From NCBI GenBank assembly GCA_021773555.1, contig JAJFKA010000170.1:1-33986 (forward strand): a stretch of DNA of 33,986 nucleotides. The letters run 5' to 3'. The translations under genes were made by a program, and so were the position numbers. This stretch comes from Gammaproteobacteria bacterium. GTDB taxonomy: Bacteria > Pseudomonadota > Gammaproteobacteria > Pseudomonadales > Azotimanducaceae. The notes under the pieces were generated by a model that had not been told where the DNA came from, did no database searches, and was given only the letters and a program-made list of their open reading frames with translations. This document shows positions 16,410 to 24,881 of this stretch, piece after piece. Position 1 is the stretch's first letter; the number at the start of each line of letters is the position of its first letter.

Positions 16410-17483
16410 CCCGGTTGCCAGATCGGCCAGTTTCTGATTACGCTCAGTTTCGTTGAGTTTACCCAGTTCTCGGACTGCATCATAAAAAGCCAGAAAGTTA
16501 CCTTGCTCGAGGTTCAGCAGGCCGACAAAGGCCGGTACCAGTTCGTTATATTCAGCAACGGTCGCCAGCCGTGCATTGTTAATCTGGCCAGCCATGAATC
16601 CCTGAAAATGCCGCTGCCCTGGCCAGCTTTTTTGCAGTTCGGCAAATTGCGCTCGCAACGCATCGATCTCCTGTTGTTTTTGACTCAGCTTCTCCTCATC
16701 GTTTTGCCCGGATGCATAAAGGGCCTGCAACGCAGCCTGCGTGGACCCGATAAGCGCCATAACTTCCCGGGTATAACCTTGTCTGGCAAGATATTCCCTG
16801 TGGGTCGGTTCATCCCCTCGGTCCTGCAACCACCGGCGTACCCCTTCCTTGGCAACCGCGGTCGCAAAGCTTTCGCTGAACCGGGAGTCATCTGAAATAT
16901 AGACAACCTTGTGTGCGAGTTCGTGGAAGAGCAACTCAGCAAGGGCAACGTCCGATCTATTAAGAAACGTATCGAGCACCGGGTCGGCAAACCAGCCAAG
17001 CGTTGAGTAAGCAGCCACACCACCCACAAAGACATCAAAACCAGCGGCGGCAAGATCCACACCAGACTTTTCTGCAGCGGCCTCCTGGAAATAGCCTCGA
17101 TAACTCACACAACCGACAACCGGATAACAAAATGACCTGAGTTGCAGGGATAGTGCTGGCGCGGCAAACACATTCCAGACGACGTAACGTTTGCCGGTGG
17201 CCACATAAGTCGAATAGGATTCACCCACGGGTAAATCCAGGTCATCCCTCGCGAATGCGAGGATTTCGGTAATCAGGCTCAATTTCTCCCGAACCAAAGG
17301 ATCAGTATCCGGATCTTCGATTACCTGTGGTATTTCGCGCCTCGCAAGCAGCAAAGAGGTTTGGCCTACTACTGCTTGAGTATAGAATGCGAGGGTTGAA
17401 CAGCCCGTCAACAAAATAGTCAACACGATCATTCCCGTAAGGGAGGCAATTTTTCGATAAGTTGGAGGAAGGATTTTGTTCAA
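16398..17483 (-). CDS. Predicted aminopeptidase lipoprotein (PF10023-type)
   Basis: About 361 residues. The N-terminus has basic residues, a hydrophobic stretch and the lipobox LLTGC, so it is predicted to be a periplasm-facing lipoprotein. The zinc motif HELAH is about 27 residues before the conserved FSESFATAV, where the glutamate is the expected third ligand. Together these identify the uncharacterised family annotated as predicted aminopeptidase (COG4324). The start is unsure: no ATG lies ahead of the signal sequence. TTG 17483 has CAGG at seven bases, and TTG 17498 is the alternative. ATG 17432 would leave an uncharged, too short signal. Its 5' end overlaps the divergent acyltransferase start. 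Confidence 0.8.
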   Translation of the reverse strand: MNKILPPTYRKIASLTGMIVLTILLTGCSTLAFYTQAVVGQTSLLLARREIPQVIEDPDTDPLVREKLSLITEILAFARDDLDLPVGESYSTYVATGKRYVVWNVFAAPALSLQLRSFCYPVVGCVSYRGYFQEAAAEKSGVDLAAAGFDVFVGGVAAYSTLGWFADPVLDTFLNRSDVALAELLFHELAHKVVYISDDSRFSESFATAVAKEGVRRWLQDRGDEPTHREYLARQGYTREVMALIGSTQAALQALYASGQNDEEKLSQKQQEIDALRAQFAELQKSWPGQRHFQGFMAGQINNARLATVAEYNELVPAFVGLLNLEQGNFLAFYDAVRELGKLNETERNQKLADLATGLEE

Positions 17484-18339
17484 GTTTTTACCTGGCAAAT
17501 TTCGCGGCGTTGTTTCCTATGTCATGATATTTTTCAGCACACTTTTTTTGTGCTTCCCACTTTATTTCTTTGCCCTGATTAGACTTGTTGGTCCTGCTGG
17601 CATCGAATCCTGGTGTAATAAACGCATTATGCACGTTGCTGACTTCTGGATTGACTGCAACAATTTTATCATCGACCTGTTCCAGTCTCTCGAGATTACA
17701 GTCACCGGTCTCGATGACCTCAGTCTCGACAACTGGTATCTGGTGCTATGCAACCATCAATCCTGGACAGACATTCTGATTCTGCAAAGAGTATTCAACC
17801 GCAGGATTCCATTCCTGAAATTTTTCATCAAACAACAATTGATCTACGTACCATTTATTGGCATCGCCTGGTGGGCCCTCGATTTTCCTATTATGAAACG
17901 TTATTCCAGAGAATTCCTGCTTCGTCACCCGGAATTGAAAGGCAAGGACCTGGAAACAACCCGACGCTCCTGTGAACGCTTCAAACACAGTCCGGTATCG
18001 GTCCTGAACTTCCTTGAAGGCACGCGATTTACACCAGAGAAGAAAGCAAAACAGGCGTCTGCTTACCAACACCTGTTAACGCCAAAAGGCGGTGGTGCGG
18101 CGATGGTCATCGATTCACTTGGCGATCGTATGGAACGGGTACTCGACGTCACTATTTTCTATCCGGACGGAGTCCCTGGATTTTTTGACTTCTTCTGCGG
18201 CAAAACCAGCAAGATAATATTCCATGTAGAGCAATTGCCGATACCGGATCTTTACTCTGCCACGACCAGGATTTCCATGCGCTCATGGATCAATGAAATA
18301 TGGACCGACAAGGACAAGCGACTGCAGGCCCTGCGCTGA
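17476..18339 (+). CDS. PlsC-family acyltransferase, YihG-like
   Basis: A 287-residue membrane-associated acyltransferase with an N-terminal hydrophobic segment (about 12-38). The HX4D catalytic motif is NHQSWTD (H94, D99). The second block FPIMKRYSRE and the third block NFLEGTRFTPEK (E181-R184) bind the glycerophosphate-type acceptor. The pattern resembles E. coli YihG and the LCLAT group more than canonical PlsC, so acylation of lysophosphatidate or another lysophospholipid is likely. Start is TTG 17476, preceded by a strong GGAGGAAGG site; the next ATG (17524) is inside the membrane segment. It overlaps the divergent lipoprotein gene start and precedes gspA by about 100 bases. Confidence 0.87.
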   Translation: MFKFLPGKFRGVVSYVMIFFSTLFLCFPLYFFALIRLVGPAGIESWCNKRIMHVADFWIDCNNFIIDLFQSLEITVTGLDDLSLDNWYLVLCNHQSWTDILILQRVFNRRIPFLKFFIKQQLIYVPFIGIAWWALDFPIMKRYSREFLLRHPELKGKDLETTRRSCERFKHSPVSVLNFLEGTRFTPEKKAKQASAYQHLLTPKGGGAAMVIDSLGDRMERVLDVTIFYPDGVPGFFDFFCGKTSKIIFHVEQLPIPDLYSATTRISMRSWINEIWTDKDKRLQALR

Positions 18340-18436
18340 TTTTCAGCGCACCCGGGCCAACCAGGGTCCACACCAGCGTAGAGAGTTACGCAGGCTCCTG
18401 CTATCCTTGCCTGCATCCTTCAGTCTCAGCAGCGCT

Positions 18437-20086
18437 ATGTACAACGAATACTTCGGATTAAAGGAAGCGCCCTTCTCAATCGCGCCTAATCCCCAGTACC
18501 TGTACATGAGTCGGCGTCATCGCGAAGCACTGGCCCACCTGCTCTATGGGATTAAAAGTGATGGCGGATTCATTCTCCTGACCGGCGAAGTAGGGACTGG
18601 TAAAACGACCATTTGTCGTTGTCTGCTTGAACAGATCCCCGAAAATGTAGAGATCGCCTTCGTCCTTAATCCCAAATTGACCGCGGTCGAACTTCTGGCC
18701 ACCATTTGTGATGACCTCGGCATCAGCTACGCCGGTGATCCCAGCATCAAGCAACTCGTGGATGTGCTGAACACCTATTTACTTAATGCTCACCAGCAGG
18801 GCAAACGTACGGTGCTCATCATCGATGAGGCTCAGAACCTCTCAACCGATGTGCTGGAACAACTCCGATTGCTGACGAATCTGGAAACCAACCAGCGTAA
18901 ACTGTTACAAATTATCCTGTTGGGTCAACCAGAACTACTGCCATTGCTGGCCAGAAAAGAACTTCGCCAGTTGTCCCAGCGGATCACCGCCAGATTCCAT
19001 CTCGACGCACTGAATCGGGAAGAGGTCCGTGAATATATCAGCCACCGCTTAAGCGTTGCAGGAGCGCGTGGCAATTTTTTCTCCGCTGCAGCCGTCAATC
19101 GCATATTTAAAAAGAGTAAAGGCATCCCGCGTGTGATCAACCTTATTTGCGATCGTGCGCTGCTCGGCACTTACGCCGATAACAAACTCGTGGTTGGCAA
19201 ACACGTGGTTTTAAGGGCGGCCAGGGAAGTGTTGGGAGACGATTCCGACAGGGCAAAACCATGGACCGCCTGGATGCTGACATTCACTGGGTTTGCCGGT
19301 GCGGCTCTGATCGGCGCTGTGCTGGTGGGTGCGGTCACCAATTACACCGCCCAGAGTAGCCTGTCAGCAGATCCGTCGGCGCCTGAGATAAAGCCAGCGG
19401 AGAGTGACGCGACTACGGATGTAGTGCTCACCAGTCAGGCCGGGTCCAGCGCACAAGCGTCCACTCCCGAGGAGCCCATCCCGATCAGTTTGGACAGCGT
19501 TAGCGAAGTCGTCGGCAATCAAGATCAGGAACGCGCCCTGGGAGACTTGTTCGCGCTCTGGGGAATTGCGTTTGAAAATGAAGTGACCAGGGCATGTGAG
19601 CAGGCCCCGATTGTCGGATTGCGATGCTTTACCAACCTCGGGAGTCTGACGGACATTGGTAACCTGGACCGTCCGGTACAGATCCTGCTGAACAGTCAGT
19701 GGGTCACCCTGGCAAAAATGCATGATGATCGCGCGACAATTATTTCAGGGGACCGCCAATATGAAATCTCCAGCGCAGAACTGGTAAATCACTGGGACGG
19801 AAACTACACCATGGTCTGGCGAATTCCACCCGAGTACCATGGTCCGGTCGCCGTCGGTGGCCGAGGTAAGTCAGTCGAGTGGTTAATCCGGCAGCTGTCC
19901 TTAGTTGATGGCAATCCAGACGCAGGCCCAAATCAGATTTTTGACAATTCCATCGAAGCCCGCGTAAAACGATTTCAGCTGTCAGTTAATCTGGTGCCGG
20001 ACGGTATCGTCGGTATTCGCACCTGGATACACCTGAATAGCATTAATCCCTTGAATCAACCCACCCTGAATCAGGCAGGAAACTGA
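18437..20086 (+). CDS. gspA: GspA/ExeA-type AAA ATPase with peptidoglycan-binding domain
   Basis: About 549 residues, matching ExeA of Aeromonas. The start MYNEYFGLKEAPFSIAPNP is the canonical family N-terminus, so the longer open frame back to 18293 is rejected. Walker A is GEVGTGKTT (50-58) and Walker B VLIIDEAQNL (about 126-135). A membrane segment follows at about 279-302, then a periplasmic region with a peptidase C39-like part. A C-terminal PG_binding_1 domain (about 500-545, ARVKRFQLSVNLVPDGIVG) completes it. ExeA with ExeB binds peptidoglycan and helps assemble the type II secretion secretin in the outer membrane. No other gsp genes are in the window. Its stop overlaps the gspB start by one base. 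Confidence 0.9.
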   Translation: MYNEYFGLKEAPFSIAPNPQYLYMSRRHREALAHLLYGIKSDGGFILLTGEVGTGKTTICRCLLEQIPENVEIAFVLNPKLTAVELLATICDDLGISYAGDPSIKQLVDVLNTYLLNAHQQGKRTVLIIDEAQNLSTDVLEQLRLLTNLETNQRKLLQIILLGQPELLPLLARKELRQLSQRITARFHLDALNREEVREYISHRLSVAGARGNFFSAAAVNRIFKKSKGIPRVINLICDRALLGTYADNKLVVGKHVVLRAAREVLGDDSDRAKPWTAWMLTFTGFAGAALIGAVLVGAVTNYTAQSSLSADPSAPEIKPAESDATTDVVLTSQAGSSAQASTPEEPIPISLDSVSEVVGNQDQERALGDLFALWGIAFENEVTRACEQAPIVGLRCFTNLGSLTDIGNLDRPVQILLNSQWVTLAKMHDDRATIISGDRQYEISSAELVNHWDGNYTMVWRIPPEYHGPVAVGGRGKSVEWLIRQLSLVDGNPDAGPNQIFDNSIEARVKRFQLSVNLVPDGIVGIRTWIHLNSINPLNQPTLNQAGN

Positions 20087-20619
20087 TGTCATATATTCTG
20101 GATGCACTGAATAAGTCCCAGCGAGAAAATGCCAGTGGTACGCCTGACCTGAATACTATGCATCTCCAGGTTGAACCACGTTCCCGAAGCAAGATGCTCT
20201 GGATCGTTTTGGTTGCCATGCTCATCGCCGGTAACGGTGCATTCTTTTACTGGCAGACCCAACCTGCCATCAAGTCTCACCAGTCGAATCCAGTGACGCC
20301 GGTATACACTGTGGCCACACCTGATCCGGAAATAGAAGTTACGCCAGAACCCCAGCCGATGGTTGACGCAAAGCCGGTTCCAGTTTCTGAACTCCCCGCA
20401 GCTATCCGCCAGGAACTACCAGCCATGACTTTTTCAAGCCACATCTATGCTGATGACGAAGACTTTCGAATGGTTTCTATCAATGGTCGCAATCTGCACA
20501 GTGGCGATTTTGTTGCGGGCGAGGTCATACTCAGGGAAATTACAGAAGAAGGCGTGGTGTTTGAGTATCGCAACTATTTATTCGAAATGAGTGTTCTCAG
20601 GGACTGGTCGTCCGACTAG
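20086..20619 (+). CDS. gspB: GspB/ExeB-type secretion assembly protein
   Basis: A 177-residue protein starting MSYILDALNKSQRE, the hallmark N-terminus of GspB/ExeB/PulB proteins. A single membrane segment spans about 37-56. A proline-rich linker follows (about 60-100), and then a periplasmic beta-rich domain ending FEYRNYLFEMSVLRDW that corresponds to the T2SSB domain. It forms an inner-membrane complex with GspA that guides secretin insertion. Translation is coupled to gspA through TGATG. The last 23 bases overlap the convergent coiled-coil gene. Confidence 0.88.
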   Translation: MSYILDALNKSQRENASGTPDLNTMHLQVEPRSRSKMLWIVLVAMLIAGNGAFFYWQTQPAIKSHQSNPVTPVYTVATPDPEIEVTPEPQPMVDAKPVPVSELPAAIRQELPAMTFSSHIYADDEDFRMVSINGRNLHSGDFVAGEVILREITEEGVVFEYRNYLFEMSVLRDWSSD

Positions 20620-21355
20620 CATCCCCGTTCTGAACCTGCATCTGGAGGTCCATCAGTCGCTGGTTGATCTGCCGTCGATACTGATCGATGACATCAATGG
20701 CTTCCTGGGCTTCTTTCATCTGTTTCGCCAGGATCGCGATCTGCCGTCTGTTGCCTTCCACCAGCACCACCTGGTCCTGAATCTGGCCTCGAACGATGGC
20801 AACCTGGGTCGTCATTTCCTCGCTATCCTCCAAAACCGCCTTCCGTACAGCCGCGGTTTCGCTGGACAATTTTTCAAATCCCCGGGTGACTGAATCTACG
20901 GCGGCACTCATTGGCTGCAGCCGACCGCGAATCTCGGTCGCCACTCTGGCGAGCTCAGCTTCATTTTTCTGGATTGCGGGCTTGTTCTGTCGATGCGAAA
21001 CTCCCCACAACTTGTCGATTTCAGAAACATTTGTGGCCATCTGGTCTTTCATATTCTGCAGTGTTTTCGACACATCAGTTCCCGTGGCTGACAGTCTGTT
21101 CTCGAGTTCCTGAACGTTCTCCTGACCCCTGGCTAACAGCAAATTAGATTGATCGAGCTTTTTCTGGACCTCATAAATCGTAAATCCACCGACTCCCATC
21201 ATGATCGCCATGACAACAATCACGAAAACCAGAATGCCATTGAAATTACTTTGCTTCGGCGCCTCGGAACGACCACTGCGACGATAGGAAGAAACTTCGT
21301 CGTGGGCAGGTCTGATGGCCCCGAGCACATCGAGATCGTCACCTTTATCAGTCAT
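20597..21355 (-). CDS. Single-pass membrane protein with long coiled coil, function unknown
   Basis: A 252-residue protein with a charged cytoplasmic N-terminus and one membrane segment (about 39-60). Most of the remaining 190 residues read as amphipathic helix rich in Q, E, K, A and V, suggesting a periplasmic coiled coil with few aromatic residues. The C-terminal 10 residues are polar and probably disordered. I do not recognise a named family. The gene lies next to gspAB but on the opposite strand and overlaps gspB by 23 bases at the 3' end, so it is not cotranscribed with it. GGAT upstream is a modest ribosome-binding site. A role in envelope organisation is only a guess. Confidence 0.7.
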   Translation of the reverse strand: MTDKGDDLDVLGAIRPAHDEVSSYRRSGRSEAPKQSNFNGILVFVIVVMAIMMGVGGFTIYEVQKKLDQSNLLLARGQENVQELENRLSATGTDVSKTLQNMKDQMATNVSEIDKLWGVSHRQNKPAIQKNEAELARVATEIRGRLQPMSAAVDSVTRGFEKLSSETAAVRKAVLEDSEEMTTQVAIVRGQIQDQVVLVEGNRRQIAILAKQMKEAQEAIDVIDQYRRQINQRLMDLQMQVQNGDASRTTSP

Positions 21356-21364
21356 TGGCTATCC

Positions 21365-21388
21365 AAAAAGGGCTCCGATGGAGCCCTT
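21365..21388 (-). terminator. Intrinsic terminator after the PuuD-like gene
   Basis: On the minus strand AAGGGCTCC pairs with GGAGCCCTT around an ATC loop (21388-21368), followed by further T residues. It lies 25 bases beyond the stop of the upstream membrane protein gene. It also separates that gene from the coiled-coil gene, which starts at 21355. Confidence 0.75.
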
Positions 21389-21412
21389 ACATTTATACAC
21401 TGTCCCCGGAAT

Positions 21413-22084
21413 CTAAAGGACCGCCATCACACCATACAGCACCACCGTCAACGCAAAACCGGAACCGATGACACCATTCACAGTGGTCATCGGACCCTGC
21501 TTACCGACAATGCCGTTAACCTGCAGCGCCGCGATAATCAGCAGGATAACGCCCAAACCAACGGTGCTTGCATCACCAACCAGTCCGTTACTCATATGTG
21601 TCGATGATCCCATGAAAAACAACATGGGGAGCGAAAACAGTGTGTTGGTACGCGAGGCAAGTGCAGCCTTGGGTGCAGATGCTGCGGCTTCGGGTAAGGC
21701 TTCACCACCTTCCGCCACCTGGGTTGCTGACGCGATGACGATCTTCTGATTTGGCCAGATGATCAACCAGACATTCAGGAACATCAGTGTTCCCAGTGTT
21801 GCCCCAATGGTGATGTCATAGGTAAGACCCTGATGCCGGAATGCCAGCAAGCCTACACCAGTGAGGAATGTAAACATCGCAGCCCAGCGGAACCACCAGA
21901 GTGCCCGGGGTACGAGTTTCTGTATGGCACCGGAGCGGTGAGCAGCCTCGGCTTCCTTAAAATACTCCCCCTGCACAAAATTGAAGTAGTACAACAAACC
22001 AATCCAGGTTACACCGGCCAGAAAATGTAACCATCTGAACACATAGTCCAGACCAAAACTCGAAAACAATGCTATATCACCCAT
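21413..22084 (-). CDS. PuuD/urate oxidase N-terminal-like membrane protein
   Basis: About 223 residues with six or more hydrophobic segments. The N-terminal segment RWLHFLAGVTWIGLLYYFNFVQ is the hallmark of the urate oxidase N-terminal membrane domain (PF06181) of PuuD. Further conserved-looking blocks are ALWWFRWAAMFTFLTG and WLIIWPNQKIVI. Full PuuD carries a C-terminal cytochrome c that passes electrons onward; here the protein ends after the membrane part, and no CxxCH motif is present. No purine catabolism genes are nearby, so urate oxidation is not supported and the function is open. ATG 22084 with GAGGG at about 8 bases is chosen over an in-frame TTG at 22102. A terminator follows. Confidence 0.75.
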   Translation of the reverse strand: MGDIALFSSFGLDYVFRWLHFLAGVTWIGLLYYFNFVQGEYFKEAEAAHRSGAIQKLVPRALWWFRWAAMFTFLTGVGLLAFRHQGLTYDITIGATLGTLMFLNVWLIIWPNQKIVIASATQVAEGGEALPEAAASAPKAALASRTNTLFSLPMLFFMGSSTHMSNGLVGDASTVGLGVILLIIAALQVNGIVGKQGPMTTVNGVIGSGFALTVVLYGVMAVL

Positions 22085-22256
22085 GGTTCTTCCCTCACTC
22101 AATGGTAGTTATTGTTGGTACGTTCGTCATGGCTATTCAGGTAACCAGGCCGACTGACACAACCGGTTTATTATCGCGGGATTACTATAATTTTCTCTCG
22201 TAGGGCGATGATAACATTGAATTTTTTGAAAAACTATCAATCGGCGAATCAGCCAC

Positions 22257-22286
22257 AAAAAAAGCCCCGCAGGAGCGGGGCTTTTT
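22257..22286 (-). terminator. Intrinsic terminator after groEL
   Basis: On the minus strand AAAGCCCCGC pairs with GCGGGGCTTT around a four-base loop (22280s to 22260s), followed by a run of T. It is about 75 bases past the groEL stop. The A-rich left flank means it could also stop transcription on the plus strand. Confidence 0.85.
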
Positions 22287-22358
22287 CAGCGACTTATGTA
22301 CGATGGCAGGCTTACTGGACAACTAACCGTTCAGCAAACCGGCCGCCTTACAAATGAT

Positions 22359-24005
<1,647 letters not shown>

Positions 24006-24042
24006 TTATTCCTTAAAATACTTATCTGTTTAGGTAAATGGC

Positions 24043-24330
24043 CTACTCGACGACGCCAAACACTTCGCTTTCGCTCATGATCAGCAATTCTTCGCCATCA
24101 AGCTTCACGGTGCTGCCTGCGTACTGGCCAAACAAAACCTTGTCACCGACGCTCAGGTCCACTTCCTGAACCGCGCCGTTATCCAGCTTCTTCCCGGGAC
24201 CAACGGCGAGTACTTCACCCTGCGATGGCTTTTCTGTTGCCGAGTCCGGAATCACGATTCCTCCCGCTGACTTTGTTTCTTCTTCCGTGCGCCTGATCAC
24301 GACGCGGTCTTGCAATGGACGGATACTCAT
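24043..24330 (-). CDS. groS: Co-chaperonin GroES
   Basis: A 95-residue heptameric cap of GroEL, normal length. It starts [14 protein letters not shown], carries the mobile loop [21 protein letters not shown] (about 17-37) with the conserved GGIV/I core that docks on GroEL, and contains [12 protein letters not shown]. It heads the operon and is preceded by a promoter bracketed by two CIRCE elements, which implies repression by HrcA rather than, or in addition to, sigma32 control. The 5' untranslated region is about 140 bases. Confidence 0.99.
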   Translation of the reverse strand: MSIRPLQDRVVIRRTEEETKSAGGIVIPDSATEKPSQGEVLAVGPGKKLDNGAVQEVDLSVGDKVLFGQYAGSTVKLDGEELLIMSESEVFGVVE

Positions 24331-24453
24331 TCTTGTCTCCCATTTTCATTTTCAGACATCAGCTTCATTACTGCGGTACAGGTAATTCTGATGTCTGGCG
24401 TTTACAATCTAACTTCACGCGGAGCGTTTAAAATTGCGACATCCGTGAGGAAA

Positions 24454-24480
24454 TTAGCACTCTCCTTTGAGGAGTGCTAA
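24454..24480 (-). promoter_or_regulatory. CIRCE operator, proximal, perfect
   Basis: TTAGCACTC (24454-24462), nine spacer bases and GAGTGCTAA (24472-24480) are an exact match to the CIRCE consensus bound by the heat-shock repressor HrcA. It abuts the -10 element of the groES promoter on its transcribed side, the standard repressing position. As a transcribed inverted repeat it would also form a stem in the groES leader. Confidence 0.95.
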
Positions 24481-24507
24481 TAATAAGGCCAAAATTAGCA
24501 GAGTCAA
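24480..24507 (-). promoter_or_regulatory. Sigma70-type promoter of groESL
   Basis: Minus-strand TTGACT (24507-24502, five of six) and TATTAT (24485-24480, five of six) are 16 bases apart. The -35 lies inside the distal CIRCE-like repeat and the -10 touches the proximal CIRCE, so HrcA binding would occlude the polymerase. I did not see a clear sigma32 promoter by eye. Confidence 0.75.
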
Positions 24508-24521
24508 GGTGAGAGTGCTAA
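24495..24521 (-). promoter_or_regulatory. Second, degenerate CIRCE-like operator
   Basis: TTAGCAGAG (24495-24503), nine bases and GAGTGCTAA (24513-24521) repeat the CIRCE layout exactly 41 bases from the first. One half-site is perfect and the other keeps only TTAGCA. It covers the groES -35 element and lies nearest the divergent atl gene. Confidence 0.7.
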
Positions 24522-24575
24522 AAAAGGCTCTGAGACGCTGATGGAATGGACAATTAGCTGCTGGGAGAGCTGGAA

Positions 24576-24881
24576 TTGACAGAACGTATTGAGGAAGGTC
24601 AGGAACGTATCTGGCAAGTGGTCTACGCGATCCCGGTGGGTAAGGTCGCGACCTATGGACAGATCGCGAAGCTGGCCGGCATGCCGGCCCACGCCAGACT
24701 TGTCGGCCGCGTGCTTTCCCGGCTACCCGCTGGTACGAAACTTCCCTGGCACCGGGTTATTAATGCCCAGGGAAGACTATCGAATCCCAATCCGCTCAGG
24801 CAAAAATCGCGACTTGAGAAAGAAGGCGTCACTTTCGTTAACGGCCGGGTCAGCCTGAAGTTTTATGGGTGGCTGCCCTGA
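24576..24881 (+). CDS. atl: Alkyltransferase-like protein (Atl/YbaZ)
   Basis: A 101-residue protein matching the DNA-binding domain of O6-alkylguanine-DNA alkyltransferases. The helix-turn-helix region is TYGQIAKLAGMPAHARLVG. The active-site motif PCHR is replaced by PWHR (W58 for the alkyl-accepting cysteine), the mark of Atl proteins. These flip and shield O6-alkylguanine and hand the lesion to nucleotide excision repair without repairing it. The start appears to be TTG 24576, with GGGAGAG upstream and no in-frame ATG before residue 36. It is divergent from groES, with the CIRCE region between, and its last 19 bases overlap convergent ampG. Confidence 0.93.
   Translation: MTERIEEGQERIWQVVYAIPVGKVATYGQIAKLAGMPAHARLVGRVLSRLPAGTKLPWHRVINAQGRLSNPNPLRQKSRLEKEGVTFVNGRVSLKFYGWLP

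Noticed and set aside
18325-18345. Inverted repeat GCGCTGA/TCAGCGC at the acyltransferase stop as a terminator
   Set aside because: The 7-bp stem has a three-base loop and no T run, so termination is not supported.
18293-18436. Longer gspA N-terminus
   Set aside because: The added residues are Arg-rich shadow sequence overlapping the acyltransferase end. The conserved family N-terminus begins at 18437.
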